Of a DNA stretch of 64,000 nucleotides, positions 16,906-26,199 are shown in pieces. Position 1 is the stretch's first letter. Each line of letters opens with the position of its first letter. The position numbers were made by a program, and so were the translations under genes. The notes under the pieces are model-generated. The model worked only from the letters and a program-made list of their open reading frames with translations, was not told where the DNA came from and did no database searches. This stretch comes from Arthrobacter sp. ISL-95. GTDB lineage: Bacteria; Actinomycetota; Actinomycetes; Actinomycetales; Micrococcaceae. The DNA lies in contig NZ_JAGGPR010000005.1 in the NCBI RefSeq assembly GCF_018613695.1, positions 679,571 through 743,570 on the forward strand, given 5' to 3'.

Positions 16906-17619
16906 TCAGATTCTCTTTTCCCAGCGATCTGGTTCCGCATAGCGGGGTAGCGAGTTACCGGGGGCCGCTCCTGGCAAATACGGTGCCAGGCGGTAGTCGA
17001 AACGTCCTGCATACACAAGGACCAAGCCGATCTGCGGCTGGATGACCTTGACCTGGATGCGGTGCTTGCCCTCTGCGACGTCCCACCATTGCTCCGCGTA
17101 GGCACGCGCGTCAAGTGTGTCCGGCAACCGTATTCGCAAGGTGCCCAGGAACAGTCTGCTTGCTTTGGACACACCGCGAAGGCGGCCCTGGGCGGTTACG
17201 CTGACATCCAGGTCCGTGACCAAGCGGCGGTAACGGCCCACGTGGTCCACCAAGCGTGCGGTTCGATCCTCATGGTCAGGCAGGATAGCGCTGGTCGTAT
17301 CGTGGAAGAGCCGTGTCCCTGTGGGAAAGTAGATCTCCCGGCGAGCGGTGAGGGCGGGGCGTCCGAAGGGATCTATATGGGCGTGGTTTTCGATCCTGAA
17401 CGGAATACCCTCGCCATACTCAGGGAAGAAGGCCTCCTCGCCCCCTGTCAATGCGAGGAGCGGCCGCAACCACTTTTGCCGGCACCCCACCACGTCAAAG
17501 ACACCTTCGCCGATTCCATACGATCCGGAGCCGGCCGCCAACGAAAAATACTCCTGGAGCTCCGGGGTAAGCCGGGCGAATTCCTCGCCCAGTGCCAGCT
17601 GGTAGATGGGGGTATTCAT
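16906..17619 (-). CDS. DUF4166 domain-containing protein
   Basis: The 237-aa protein matches the DUF4166 pattern: a short helical N-terminus (LTPELQEYFS), a Gly-rich loop, VGCRQKWLRPLLALTGGEEA, then PFRIENHAHIDPFGRPALTA with beta-rich sequence after it. Function of the family is unknown. No signal peptide or membrane helix is seen, so it is likely cytoplasmic. ATG 17619 has AAGGAAGGA upstream; an in-frame start at 17643 would add eight residues without a ribosome site. It ends 11 bp from the convergent MetE-like gene. Confidence 0.75.
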   Translation of the reverse strand: MNTPIYQLALGEEFARLTPELQEYFSLAAGSGSYGIGEGVFDVVGCRQKWLRPLLALTGGEEAFFPEYGEGIPFRIENHAHIDPFGRPALTARREIYFPTGTRLFHDTTSAILPDHEDRTARLVDHVGRYRRLVTDLDVSVTAQGRLRGVSKASRLFLGTLRIRLPDTLDARAYAEQWWDVAEGKHRIQVKVIQPQIGLVLVYAGRFDYRLAPYLPGAAPGNSLPRYAEPDRWEKRI

Positions 17620-17685
17620 GGCAGTCCTTCCTTGACCACACATTGGAGCCGTACCTAAAACCGGAGCACGGAACTACATCCTGGA

Positions 17686-18978
17686 TTAGAGCCGCCCGGC
17701 GGCTTTCAGTCGTATATACGTGTCAGCGAGCAGTGGAGGAACTTCGTGGGGTTCAGCGTCCACCACTTCGGCGCCGAGTTGCCGGAGCTGGACCATCACC
17801 GCTGAGCGTTCCAACAGGGCGCGTTCGGCAGCTGCTGCACGAAAAACCTGACTGGCTGTGGTCCTCTCTTCCTTCATGGCAGAAAGCAACGGATCCCGAA
17901 CTGATGCCACCACCACAACGTGCTGGCGGGACAGTTGGGCCACAGTGGGGAGGAGCCCTTCTTCGGGAGCGCCGCCGTCGAGCGCCGTTAACAGCACCAC
18001 CATCGAGCGGTGTGCCGAGACGGCACGCACCTGAGCCGGAACCTGCTGCCAATCGAGCTCGATCAGTTCAGCCTCCAAGGGAGCCATGGCCTGGACGAGT
18101 TGTCCCAGCAAATTCCCTTTTGACGCCGACTCAACCCGTGCGCGGAGCCTGCGGTCGTAGGCGAGGAAGTCCACACGGTCGCCCCCGCGCTCGGCTAGTA
18201 CGGCGAGCAGCAGCGCCGCCTCAATTCCTGTATCGAGCCGTGGCTCATCATCGATTCTTGCCGCCGCTGTCCGGGAAGTATCAAGAACGATTACCACTCG
18301 CCGGTCGCGCTCCGGGCGCCACGTTCGTACCACCACAGATGTGCGGCGTGCTGTGGCGCGCCAGTCGATGGACCGGACGTCGTCACCGCGGACGTAGTCC
18401 CGCAAGGAATCGAATTCGGTACCTGCCCCGCGGATCTGGACGGCGGCCCTGCCATCCAGTTCCCGGAGCTTCCTGAGTTTGGAAGGGAGGTGACGCTTTG
18501 AGTGGAACGGGGGGAGGACCCGCAACTGTCCGGGCAGGACGCGTGTACGCTGCCTTGCCGCCATGCCCAGTGGACCCAAGGAGCGGATGGTCACGTGGGG
18601 GCTTGTGAGGTCGCCGCGTCGACGAGGGACCAGGGTCACGGTCATGCGGCGGCGCTCACCCGCCGGGACCACAAGGGATTGTGAAGGGTTCAGGGCGCCG
18701 GCTGAGGGTTGCCAAGTATCCTTTACTTCGGCCCGCAGTTTGCGCCGGGTGGGGTTGGTGACGGTTACTACCGAGTCCGCTTTGCCCTCAAGCGTTACGT
18801 TTCCAGGCAGGACGCGATCCAAGGTAAGCCGAGTGGGCGATGCCGCCTGCACCAGATCCAAGACCATCACAAGAATGAGTCCCGCGCCAACAAACAAGAC
18901 GGTGCTCCACGTGGGAAAAGCCACCAAAGGCACCAGACCCAGAAGAGCCAACAGCACAAAACGACCCGTTATGGCCAC
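17686..18978 (-). CDS. DUF58 domain-containing membrane protein
   Basis: The 430-aa protein has two N-terminal membrane segments (about residues 5-22 and 26-44), an Ig-like beta region, then the DUF58 domain with its hallmark RDYVRGDDVRSIDWRATAR near residue 200. The C-terminal part is a von Willebrand A-like fold (RVVIVLDTSRTAA). DUF58 proteins accompany MoxR ATPases, probably as substrates or adaptors in envelope or complex maturation. It starts with GTG 18978, 32 bp after the MoxR gene, and is the last gene of a five-gene minus-strand operon. Confidence 0.85.
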   Translation of the reverse strand: MAITGRFVLLALLGLVPLVAFPTWSTVLFVGAGLILVMVLDLVQAASPTRLTLDRVLPGNVTLEGKADSVVTVTNPTRRKLRAEVKDTWQPSAGALNPSQSLVVPAGERRRMTVTLVPRRRGDLTSPHVTIRSLGPLGMAARQRTRVLPGQLRVLPPFHSKRHLPSKLRKLRELDGRAAVQIRGAGTEFDSLRDYVRGDDVRSIDWRATARRTSVVVRTWRPERDRRVVIVLDTSRTAAARIDDEPRLDTGIEAALLLAVLAERGGDRVDFLAYDRRLRARVESASKGNLLGQLVQAMAPLEAELIELDWQQVPAQVRAVSAHRSMVVLLTALDGGAPEEGLLPTVAQLSRQHVVVVASVRDPLLSAMKEERTTASQVFRAAAAERALLERSAVMVQLRQLGAEVVDAEPHEVPPLLADTYIRLKAAGRL

Positions 18979-19010
18979 TCAAGCCCCCTCGGCCAACGCT
19001 GGTCCGGTGA

Positions 19011-20123
19011 TCATCGGGGTACCGGGACTGAGGCGAGGATACTCCCCAGAACATCGTCCACCACGATGCCATCCATCTGGGCTTCCGGCCGCAGGCCGAC
19101 CCTGTGCCTCAGGCACGGCAAAGACAACGCTTTGACGTCGTCGGGGGTGACGAAGGACCTGCCGGACAACCATGCCCAAGCCTTGGACGTTTTGAGCAGC
19201 GCGGTGGCCCCGCGGGGCGAAACGCCGAGTTGGAATGAGGGCGCAGACCTCGTGGCGCGCACGACGTCGACGATGTAAGCGAGGATCTCCGGGGCCACAG
19301 CCACTTGCGCAACGGCTGCCTGGGCGTTGGAAAGCTCGACGGCGCCAGCCACCGGCCGCACGCCGGCTGCGGAAAGGTTACGCGGATCAAATCCGCTGGC
19401 GTGCCGGCGGATGACCTCGATCTCCTCAGCCCGACCAGGCAGCGGCATGGTCAGCTTGAGGAGGAAGCGGTCCAGCTGCGCCTCCGGCAGGGGATAGGTG
19501 CCCTCGTACTCCACAGGGTTCTGGGTTGCCGCAACAATGAACGGGCTCGGAAGGGGCCGCGACACGCCATCCACGGAAACCTGGCGTTCTTCCATTGCTT
19601 CCAGGAGTGACGCCTGGGTCTTCGGCGGAGTTCGGTTGATTTCATCGGCCAGCATGATGTTGGTGAATACCGGACCCTCACGGAAGGTGAACTCAGAGGT
19701 ATGGGAGTCGTAGACCAAGGATCCCGTGACGTCACCGGGCATAAGGTCCGGAGTGAACTGAACACGTTTGGTGTCCAGGCTCAGCGCGGTGGACAGGGCC
19801 CGGACCAGAAGGGTCTTGGCAACGCCGGGAACGCCCTCCAGAAGGACATGTCCACCGCAGAGCAGGGCAATCAGCATGCCGGTTACCGTGGAGTCCTGAC
19901 CGACGACAGCTTTGCCCACCTCGGTCCTGACATTGAGCAACGACTGCCGCGCCGGATCCTCGAGGGGGTACCTCTGCACGTTTTCGGCAGGCTCGTTTCC
20001 CGTGGCTCCTTCCAGACCTGAACTGTGCTGGCCCGTACCTTGCGGGGGCACCTCCTGCTGCAGGGCCTCGGGCTGAGGCGTCGTATCTGCATAGTGGCTG
20101 TTGCTGTCCGTGTGGCTGCTCAT
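19011..20123 (-). CDS. MoxR-family AAA+ ATPase
   Basis: This 370-aa protein has a disordered N-terminus (1-60) and an AAA_3 module with Walker A GVPGVAKT (97-104), Walker B IMLADEINRTPP, sensor-type motif VAATQNPVEYEGTYPLPEA and the C-terminal lid with SPRGATALLKTSKAWA. MoxR ATPases act as chaperone-like partners of DUF58/VWA proteins. ATG 20123 overlaps the preceding gene's stop (ATGA). The order DUF4129, DUF4350, MoxR, DUF58 in one operon is common in actinobacteria and supports a joint function at the membrane. Confidence 0.92.
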   Translation of the reverse strand: MSSHTDSNSHYADTTPQPEALQQEVPPQGTGQHSSGLEGATGNEPAENVQRYPLEDPARQSLLNVRTEVGKAVVGQDSTVTGMLIALLCGGHVLLEGVPGVAKTLLVRALSTALSLDTKRVQFTPDLMPGDVTGSLVYDSHTSEFTFREGPVFTNIMLADEINRTPPKTQASLLEAMEERQVSVDGVSRPLPSPFIVAATQNPVEYEGTYPLPEAQLDRFLLKLTMPLPGRAEEIEVIRRHASGFDPRNLSAAGVRPVAGAVELSNAQAAVAQVAVAPEILAYIVDVVRATRSAPSFQLGVSPRGATALLKTSKAWAWLSGRSFVTPDDVKALSLPCLRHRVGLRPEAQMDGIVVDDVLGSILASVPVPR

Positions 20124-21313
20124 CGGGCGATCGCTTCCTGTTCGATTCGTTCAATCTGTTGGGCCCACTGCACCAGTTGTCCCTCGCTTTGCGGCATGAA
20201 GTCGATCAGGACGGACCGGACTTCCGGGGCCGGCAGCTCTACGTGGCGGGCTGTCGTGTCCAGAATTGCTTCGGTAGTGGCATCGGGCCCAAGGTTGAAA
20301 TGCTTGGCCAGCCGTGAAAGGGTTCCTGCCCTTAGGTTCCGGGCGGCCCGATCCACAGCCCGTGAGTCCTGGTACAGACGCGCACGGCCCTCTGCCGTTT
20401 CGGCGGCTTTGACCACCACGGGCAGGGGCTCGAAAACCAAGGGGCCCATCCGCCGACCCCGCCATACCATGGCCAGCAGCGCCACGAAGCCCAGCCACGG
20501 GCCCGCGAAGGCAAGCCACCGGGGCGCGAGCTCGTTGAGGGTGGGACTCGAACTGGACGCCGGGATATCTCCGACGCCTGGGATATACCAGACGAGGTCC
20601 GGGTTGTTCCCCAGTGTCCTGAGGGCGAGGGCGGCGTTGCCCTCCAGGGCGAGGTGTTGATTGTCCATGAGCTCCCTGCTTCCCAACACAATGACCCTGC
20701 CATCGGCTGATTCGGCGTACAACCCGGGCCCGTTCCCACGCGGGGCGTAGCAGACTACGGGTCCTGAAAAGACGGAGCCCTGAGCAGTTACCCGGCCCGC
20801 TTCCAAGGCGTCGTCCTGGTCGCATCCGGGTTCAATAGCCTGTATTGTTTCCGGAACCACACCGCCAGGACGGATCCCATCAGTTAGGCCATTGAGTGTT
20901 CTGAGACGCGGGGTAACCACCACAACACGGTCTGCTGCTGCTGTGATCTCCTCAAGCTGGGATCGGTCAAGAAAGCCCTGCGCGTCAAAGAGGAAGACGG
21001 TGGCTTCATCTCTGGTTGATAGTGCTTCCAACGCGTCCTCGAACGTCTCAGTGGGCGTGACGGATACACCGTGGCGTCCCAGGATTTCGGCCACCGCCAT
21101 ACCGCCATCCGGTGCCGGGTTCCGTGCGGACAGACGCCGGGAGTCGGTGGCACCGGCAACGCTGTCGATGGCCAGGAAAATGACCAGACCAGCAAGCAGG
21201 GCTGCGATGGCAATCCAGGCTAGATGTTTTCGGAACCAGGCTCCGAAGCCCCGCCAGCCCGAAAGTCCTGCGGTAGCTGCCTCGTCCTGGCCCAGATGTT
21301 CCTTTGTTGTCAT
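20120..21313 (-). CDS. DUF4350 domain-containing membrane protein
   Basis: The 397-aa protein has an N-terminal membrane helix (about residues 33-51, IAIAALLAGLVIFLAIDS). A predicted extracytoplasmic DUF4350 region follows with ARNPAPDGGMAVAEILGRHG and VFLFDAQGFLDRSQL. A second membrane helix lies near residue 280 (WLGFVALLAMVWRGRRMG). The C-terminal cytoplasmic tail is helical. Function is unknown, but it is always found with MoxR and DUF4129 genes. Both ends overlap neighbouring genes by 4 bp (ATGA), so it is translationally coupled. Confidence 0.85.
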   Translation of the reverse strand: MTTKEHLGQDEAATAGLSGWRGFGAWFRKHLAWIAIAALLAGLVIFLAIDSVAGATDSRRLSARNPAPDGGMAVAEILGRHGVSVTPTETFEDALEALSTRDEATVFLFDAQGFLDRSQLEEITAAADRVVVVTPRLRTLNGLTDGIRPGGVVPETIQAIEPGCDQDDALEAGRVTAQGSVFSGPVVCYAPRGNGPGLYAESADGRVIVLGSRELMDNQHLALEGNAALALRTLGNNPDLVWYIPGVGDIPASSSSPTLNELAPRWLAFAGPWLGFVALLAMVWRGRRMGPLVFEPLPVVVKAAETAEGRARLYQDSRAVDRAARNLRAGTLSRLAKHFNLGPDATTEAILDTTARHVELPAPEVRSVLIDFMPQSEGQLVQWAQQIERIEQEAIAR

Positions 21314-21993
21314 TGGGGTACCGCGAATCCGGCGTTGGCCCGACCTGCAAAGTCAGGCTTCAGCGCAAGAAGTTCAGCATCCAGTTGACGGACTGACTCG
21401 TAGTCCGCAGATGTTGCCGGGTGTTCGCCGTATCGCACAGCATCGAAAATACCGGCAGCGGCGATCAGATTGGCTCGTGCCGTGCCAAAAACCCCGCCCA
21501 GTTGAGCAGCGGCTTCATCTGCGGTCCTGCCGGCTCGAGCATCAATGATGTCCCGTTCTTCTGCAGAGCGGACAAGAGCACGGAACTGATCGACGACGGC
21601 GGCCGGCCAGTTGCCGCCGTCGGCTGCCGATGCCGCACGCGTACGGTACCCCTCGGCGTCGAGAGTTTTGTCGTCTCCATAAAGGTCTTCTGACTCTTTT
21701 GCCCTCCGGGCGTTCAGCCTCGGCCTCACGAAGACGATGGCGGCGATGATGAGCACCAAGGCCAGAACCACCATCAACGGAACAGCAAGATTGGGGCCGG
21801 TCCCGGATCCACCATCCAAAGATGAAAGCCAATCCATGAAATCCCGCCACATCTGTTGAAGCCATCCGGGCGTTGCGTCAGGGTATCGGGGGTTGGATAG
21901 CTCCTCAACGGCCCAGCGCCGCGCTTCGTCCCGGTCCGGTGTTACAGGCGGTTCCATCAATGCCGGGAAGGCCTCGATTACTGCTGCTCTCAT
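21310..21993 (-). CDS. DUF4129 domain-containing membrane protein
   Basis: The 227-aa protein has a single central membrane helix (about residues 70-92, VPLMVVLALVLIIAAIVFV) and a C-terminal DUF4129 domain (WPAAVVDQFRALVRSAEERD, then EAAAQLG and FDAVRYGEHPAT). DUF4129 resembles transglutaminase-associated C-terminal domains and is a standard member of MoxR-DUF58 operons. The start overlaps the upstream gene's stop by 4 bp and its own stop overlaps DUF4350. Confidence 0.85.
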   Translation of the reverse strand: MRAAVIEAFPALMEPPVTPDRDEARRWAVEELSNPRYPDATPGWLQQMWRDFMDWLSSLDGGSGTGPNLAVPLMVVLALVLIIAAIVFVRPRLNARRAKESEDLYGDDKTLDAEGYRTRAASAADGGNWPAAVVDQFRALVRSAEERDIIDARAGRTADEAAAQLGGVFGTARANLIAAAGIFDAVRYGEHPATSADYESVRQLDAELLALKPDFAGRANAGFAVPQ

Positions 21994-23321
21994 GCCTGAG
22001 GTTGCTGCCCTGGCGGAGTAGACGGAAACTCTCCGCCGCTCGGTGGCCAGGCGGTGTTTCCAGGCACGGTGGACGGCCCGCCGGGGATCCCTTCAGGATC
22101 GGAACCCGTTTCCATCAACCGCATTAATTCAACGTCCAGGCCGTCCCGGCGCATGCGAAGGTCCATATAGATCAGGCTGGAAACGGACGCCTGAAAGGCG
22201 AAGGTCACGGATCCCACCAAGGCTCCTATTGCCGTGGAAATGATGGTAGTCAGAATCAAGGTGGAGGTCATCGACTCGGGGTCCGGGTGCGGAGCAACAA
22301 CCCCACCGATGGCGGCGGCGGCCAAAGACACTGGAATCTGGACAATTTGGGCGATAACTCCCACCATGATGGCTACCACAAGGGTGATGCCGAAGATGCG
22401 CCACCAGTTGTTCTTGGTCAACTGCCAGGACCGGAGCAGTCCGTCGTAAACACCGGTCCGTTCCACCACTATCACGGCAGGGGCCAGCATCAGCTTCAGC
22501 CCAATCCACACAAAGGCCACAACTGCCCCCAGCCCCAGAGGCAGGACGATCAGCAGCGCGGCAGGCCCCATGGTGGTGAACAACAGGATTGCTATCCCGA
22601 TCACCGCGGCAACGGCGAGCAGGCCGCCCAAGGTCAGCAGGGCGGCAACGCCAAGCAACGGCAGTATTCGGGGGGCCGCAAGCTTCCACATCTGTTTGAA
22701 GCCTGTCCGCCGGTTGAGCACAGATCGGGAAACGGGCACAACCAGGACACCTTGAAGCACGGATCCCAGGAACCCGATCAGCACCGAAACGCCCAAGGTG
22801 CCGGCCATGAAGGCGAAGAAGGGCCCCATCGCGTCGGCGAACTCTGCTTCCGAACTGACGGATTCAAAGGACGCCGACAACTGAACCATGCCCACAGAGA
22901 CAATGCCGATCAGGACTGCTCCGAGGGCTTGTACGATCAGCGCGGAGCCAAACATGGAGGCAGCATTGCGGCGGATCGTCTGGAAAGAGCCATCAAGGAT
23001 TTCGCCAAACTGCAGCGGGCGGAGGGGAATGACTCCGGGCTTTGGGGGAGCGACATAGAAAGGTTGTCCGTAGGGTGGACCTGGAGGCCATCCAGCAGGA
23101 GGTTGACCTGGATGATATTGCCCGCCACCCTGCGGCGCGGCCCAACCCTGGGGGCCGCCCCACTGTGGCTGGCCACCCCACTGTGGCTGGCCACCCCACT
23201 GGGGCTGGTTACCCCACGCTGGTTGACCGCCCCCTTGCGGTTGACCGCCCCACTGGGGTTGATTGCCCCCTTGCGGTTGACCGCCCGGCGGCGGATTCTG
23301 GCCGGGCTCTGGCTGTGACAC
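21990..23321 (-). CDS. Membrane protein with Pro/Gly/Gln-rich N-terminus (glycerophosphodiesterase membrane-domain-like)
   Basis: The 443-aa protein begins with about 95 residues of low-complexity Gln/Gly/Pro/Trp repeats (units like GGQPQWGGQPQ), followed by about six hydrophobic segments that resemble the membrane domain seen in some glycerophosphodiester phosphodiesterases (IPLRPLQFGEILDGSFQTIR is the characteristic lead-in). No phosphodiesterase catalytic domain is present. It is the first gene of the DUF4129-DUF4350-MoxR-DUF58 operon. GTG 23321 has GAGGAAAT 5 nt upstream. It is divergent from mtrA. Its molecular role is unknown. Confidence 0.75.
   Translation of the reverse strand: MSQPEPGQNPPPGGQPQGGNQPQWGGQPQGGGQPAWGNQPQWGGQPQWGGQPQWGGPQGWAAPQGGGQYHPGQPPAGWPPGPPYGQPFYVAPPKPGVIPLRPLQFGEILDGSFQTIRRNAASMFGSALIVQALGAVLIGIVSVGMVQLSASFESVSSEAEFADAMGPFFAFMAGTLGVSVLIGFLGSVLQGVLVVPVSRSVLNRRTGFKQMWKLAAPRILPLLGVAALLTLGGLLAVAAVIGIAILLFTTMGPAALLIVLPLGLGAVVAFVWIGLKLMLAPAVIVVERTGVYDGLLRSWQLTKNNWWRIFGITLVVAIMVGVIAQIVQIPVSLAAAAIGGVVAPHPDPESMTSTLILTTIISTAIGALVGSVTFAFQASVSSLIYMDLRMRRDGLDVELMRLMETGSDPEGIPGGPSTVPGNTAWPPSGGEFPSTPPGQQPQA
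23128..23304. repeat. Tandem coding repeat for Gln-Pro-Gln-Trp-Gly-Gly units
   Basis: The region contains imperfect tandem copies of a roughly 18-24 bp unit (such as ccccactgtggctggccac) that encode the Pro/Gln/Trp/Gly-rich N-terminus of the minus-strand membrane protein. Nearly identical adjacent copies lie at about 23158-23215. Such repeats can change copy number in frame. Confidence 0.6.
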
Positions 23322-23415
23322 GATTTCCTCCCCATAGGACCGGCCCGTCGACTCCCGACGTCCCCCACACGGACCTTCGCACCCAGCCTATAGTCCCGCC
23401 GTCGTCCCTCATAGC

Positions 23416-23446
23416 ACCCTGCCCGCAAAGCCCTCGCGGGCAGGGT
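23416..23446. other. Perfect 11-bp hairpin in the mtrA divergent intergenic region
   Basis: ACCCTGCCCGC (23416-23426) and GCGGGCAGGGT (23436-23446) form a perfect stem with a 9-nt loop. It lies about 98 bp before mtrA and 95 bp before the divergent membrane-protein gene. Neither gene ends here, so it is not an ordinary terminator; it could be a leader hairpin or a protein-binding palindrome. Confidence 0.55.
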
Positions 23447-23543
23447 GAATAAACAGTGCAGTACGGTGGAAGTGCCCCCGGGGCGCCATGCCGTGCGCCG
23501 TGCCCAACGGGACAAAGACTTGGCGATAAGGGAATATATAACT

Positions 23544-24218
23544 ATGAAGGCACGCATTCTGGTAGTTGACGACGACGAAGCACTCGCAGAGATGATTGGC
23601 ATCGTCCTGCGCAATGATGGCTTCGAGCCGGTGTTCTGCGCAGACGGCGGCCAAGCTTTGGAGGTCTTCCGCTCATCGAAGCCGGACCTGGTGCTCCTGG
23701 ACCTGATGCTCCCGGGCTCGGACGGGATTGAGGTATGCCGGCAAATCCGTGGCGAATCGGATGTTCCCATCGTCATGCTCACGGCTAAGTCTGACACTTC
23801 GGATGTGGTGCGTGGTCTGGAATCCGGCGCGGATGACTATGTGCCCAAGCCTTTCAAGCCCGCTGAGCTTGTAGCGCGGGTTCGTGCGCGGTTGCGGCCC
23901 GGCGACCAGAAGGCCCCTGAAACCCTGCGTATCGCAGACGTCACGATCGACGTCGCGGGTCACTTGGTGACCCGGGGCGGAGAACGAATTTCGTTGACGC
24001 CCCTTGAATTTGATCTTCTGGTTGCTTTGGCGCGGAAGCCGTGGCAGGTGTTCACACGCGAACTACTGCTCGAACAGGTGTGGGGATACCGCCACGCCGC
24101 TGACACCCGGCTGGTTAATGTCCACGTCCAACGGCTGCGCTCCAAGATTGAACGTGATCCTGAAGCGCCCGAGGTCGTTTTGACGGTGCGTGGTGTCGGA
24201 TATAAAGCAGGTTCCTGA
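23544..24218 (+). CDS. mtrA: Response regulator MtrA (OmpR/PhoB family)
   Basis: The 224-aa protein has a receiver domain (residues 3-115) with the acidic pair DDD at 9-11, phosphoacceptor Asp53 (LLDLMLPG), Thr in VMLTAKSD and Lys in VPKPF. The winged-helix output domain follows (130-222; ISLTPLEFDLLVALARKP, VWGYRHAADTRLVNVHVQRL). MtrA is the actinobacterial regulator of cell-wall hydrolases and division genes. ATG 23544 is chosen because it gives the canonical MKARILVVDDD start. The mtrB and lpqB genes follow as in mycobacteria and other actinobacteria, which confirms the assignment. Confidence 0.97.
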   Translation: MKARILVVDDDEALAEMIGIVLRNDGFEPVFCADGGQALEVFRSSKPDLVLLDLMLPGSDGIEVCRQIRGESDVPIVMLTAKSDTSDVVRGLESGADDYVPKPFKPAELVARVRARLRPGDQKAPETLRIADVTIDVAGHLVTRGGERISLTPLEFDLLVALARKPWQVFTRELLLEQVWGYRHAADTRLVNVHVQRLRSKIERDPEAPEVVLTVRGVGYKAGS

Positions 24219-26199
24219 ATCCCCGGTCGGCAAGACCGGCGCGGAGGGCGGAAACCCGGGGCCGAACAATCCCGATCCCGCCGGTGTCCAACAGGTGACC
24301 CCGGTGCAGTCAGGGTTCCCGGAAGTTTCCCCGGAGCAAGGGGAAGCGCCGCCTGATCAGCCGGTAGCGCCATTGGAGCGGTCCAGCAGGGACGCCCGGA
24401 GTCTCTCCTGGCTTCTGTCCCGGACTCGTATCTGGACACGCCGCGGCTTGATCCTGGTCCTTCGCGTTTCGCGGCTGGTGTCCATTGGCGTGCGCCAGAT
24501 CAGGCCGGGATTGCGCTTCCTTTGGCGTTCATTGTTGCGGCGCTGGCGCCGGTCCTTGGAGTTCCGTACGGTCCTGACCACTTTGCTGCTGGCAGTGACG
24601 TCGTTTGCGATTGTGGGCGCATATCTGTCCAACCAAATTGCCAACAACCTCTTCCAGGAGCGGCTGGCGCAGGCCGAATCCGAGTCACGCTTCAACGTCA
24701 AACAAGTCCAGGACACGTTCGACGGCGCCCAGGTCACCGACCAATCAAGCGTCATCACCTTGGTTTATGACACGTTGACTGCCGTGGAAGGCCGCGGCTC
24801 GGTCATCCAGCGCAGATACGTCTTCGAAGCGGCTCCCGAACAAACAAAACCCCGTAACCGTTGGGTTGAGTCACGCGCTTCGGACCAGCTGACGGTTCGC
24901 GTCATTCCCCCCGAACTGCGTAAGGCCGTGCAAAACGGAGGCAAGCAACAGTTTTGGGCCTCCACCCAGTTCCCGGTGGGAAACGAAGACAGGCCCGGCA
25001 TCGCCGTGGGAAACATGGTCACCTTCAACGGAACGGCCTATGAGCTGTATCTGATCTACGACCTCAACACGGCCCAGCAAACACTGGACGAGATCCAAAA
25101 CGTCCTGTGGGCGGGCGGCGCGGCCCTTGTGCTCATGATCGGTGCCATTGCCTGGTACGTGACCCGTAACGTGGTCAGCCCGGTAAGCCACGCTGCTGTG
25201 GTGTCGGAAAAGCTTGCTGCGGGCCAGCTGCAGGAACGCATGGTAGTCAAGGGAGAAGACGAAGTCGCGCGATTGGGCGCGTCCTTCAATCACATGGCCG
25301 CAAGCCTCCAGGAACAGATCACCCAGTTGGCGACTCTGTCGCAGATGCAACAACGCTTCGTGTCCGATGTGTCCCATGAACTGCGGACCCCGCTCACGAC
25401 GGTACGCATGGCGGCTGAAGTCCTCTTCGATGCGCGGGACGATTTCGACCCCATGAACAAGAGGTCGGCAGAGTTGCTCTATCACCAGGTCGAGCGCTTT
25501 CAGTCCCTGCTTTCGGACCTGCTGGAGATTTCACGGTTTGACGCCGGCGCTGCAGTCCTTGATGCAGAACCGCAGGACATCTTCCAGGTAATCTCGCATG
25601 TCATGGAAGGCGCGGCACCGGTGGCTGCGGAGTACGGTTCCGAAGTACGGCTGAACGCCCGCCAGAAGAGCATCATTGTGGAGATGGATTCCCGCAGGAT
25701 CGACCGCATTCTCCGCAATTTGTTGCTCAATGCCCTGGAACACGGCGAGGGGCAGCCAATCCATATATCCGTTGCGGCGAACCATGATGCCGTAGCAGTG
25801 TCAGTAAGGGACCACGGCATCGGGATGACCCAGACTGAAGCTGCCCGGGTCTTCGATCGTTTCTGGCGGGCAGATCCTGCCCGGGCCCGCACCACCGGGG
25901 GAAGCGGCTTGGGCCTTTCCATTGCTGCCGAAGACACCAAGCTTCACAATGGTTGGCTCCAAGCATGGGGACGAAAGGGGGCCGGTTCCAACTTCCGCTT
26001 GACGCTTCCCCTGCGGCAAGGCGGCACCATTGTGAAGTCTCCGCTTCAGCTGGAACCTGCGGACATTGAGTTCCCTGGAGCGGCAAGCGAACGGCAGATG
26101 CTCGTACTGGGTCCGGAATCCGGAGGCACGTCGCCACGGCCCCAAATGGTGAGCGGGAAGCCACTGCCCGTCGACGAAGGAGCAGAGGAGAGCTCGTGA
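24190..26199 (+). CDS. mtrB: Sensor histidine kinase MtrB
   Basis: The protein (up to 669 aa) has a long basic/proline-rich cytoplasmic N-terminus, a first membrane helix near residues 121-142, an extracytoplasmic sensor region, a second helix near 310-330, a HAMP domain, HisKA with the phosphoacceptor His in [16 protein letters not shown], and HATPase with the N-box [15 protein letters not shown] and G-box GGSGLGLS. It should phosphorylate MtrA. The exact start is uncertain: GTG 24190 overlaps mtrA by 29 bp, and later starts are possible within the disordered leader. Its stop overlaps the lpqB start (GTGA). Confidence 0.94.
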   Translation: MVSDIKQVPESPVGKTGAEGGNPGPNNPDPAGVQQVTPVQSGFPEVSPEQGEAPPDQPVAPLERSSRDARSLSWLLSRTRIWTRRGLILVLRVSRLVSIGVRQIRPGLRFLWRSLLRRWRRSLEFRTVLTTLLLAVTSFAIVGAYLSNQIANNLFQERLAQAESESRFNVKQVQDTFDGAQVTDQSSVITLVYDTLTAVEGRGSVIQRRYVFEAAPEQTKPRNRWVESRASDQLTVRVIPPELRKAVQNGGKQQFWASTQFPVGNEDRPGIAVGNMVTFNGTAYELYLIYDLNTAQQTLDEIQNVLWAGGAALVLMIGAIAWYVTRNVVSPVSHAAVVSEKLAAGQLQERMVVKGEDEVARLGASFNHMAASLQEQITQLATLSQMQQRFVSDVSHELRTPLTTVRMAAEVLFDARDDFDPMNKRSAELLYHQVERFQSLLSDLLEISRFDAGAAVLDAEPQDIFQVISHVMEGAAPVAAEYGSEVRLNARQKSIIVEMDSRRIDRILRNLLLNALEHGEGQPIHISVAANHDAVAVSVRDHGIGMTQTEAARVFDRFWRADPARARTTGGSGLGLSIAAEDTKLHNGWLQAWGRKGAGSNFRLTLPLRQGGTIVKSPLQLEPADIEFPGAASERQMLVLGPESGGTSPRPQMVSGKPLPVDEGAEESS

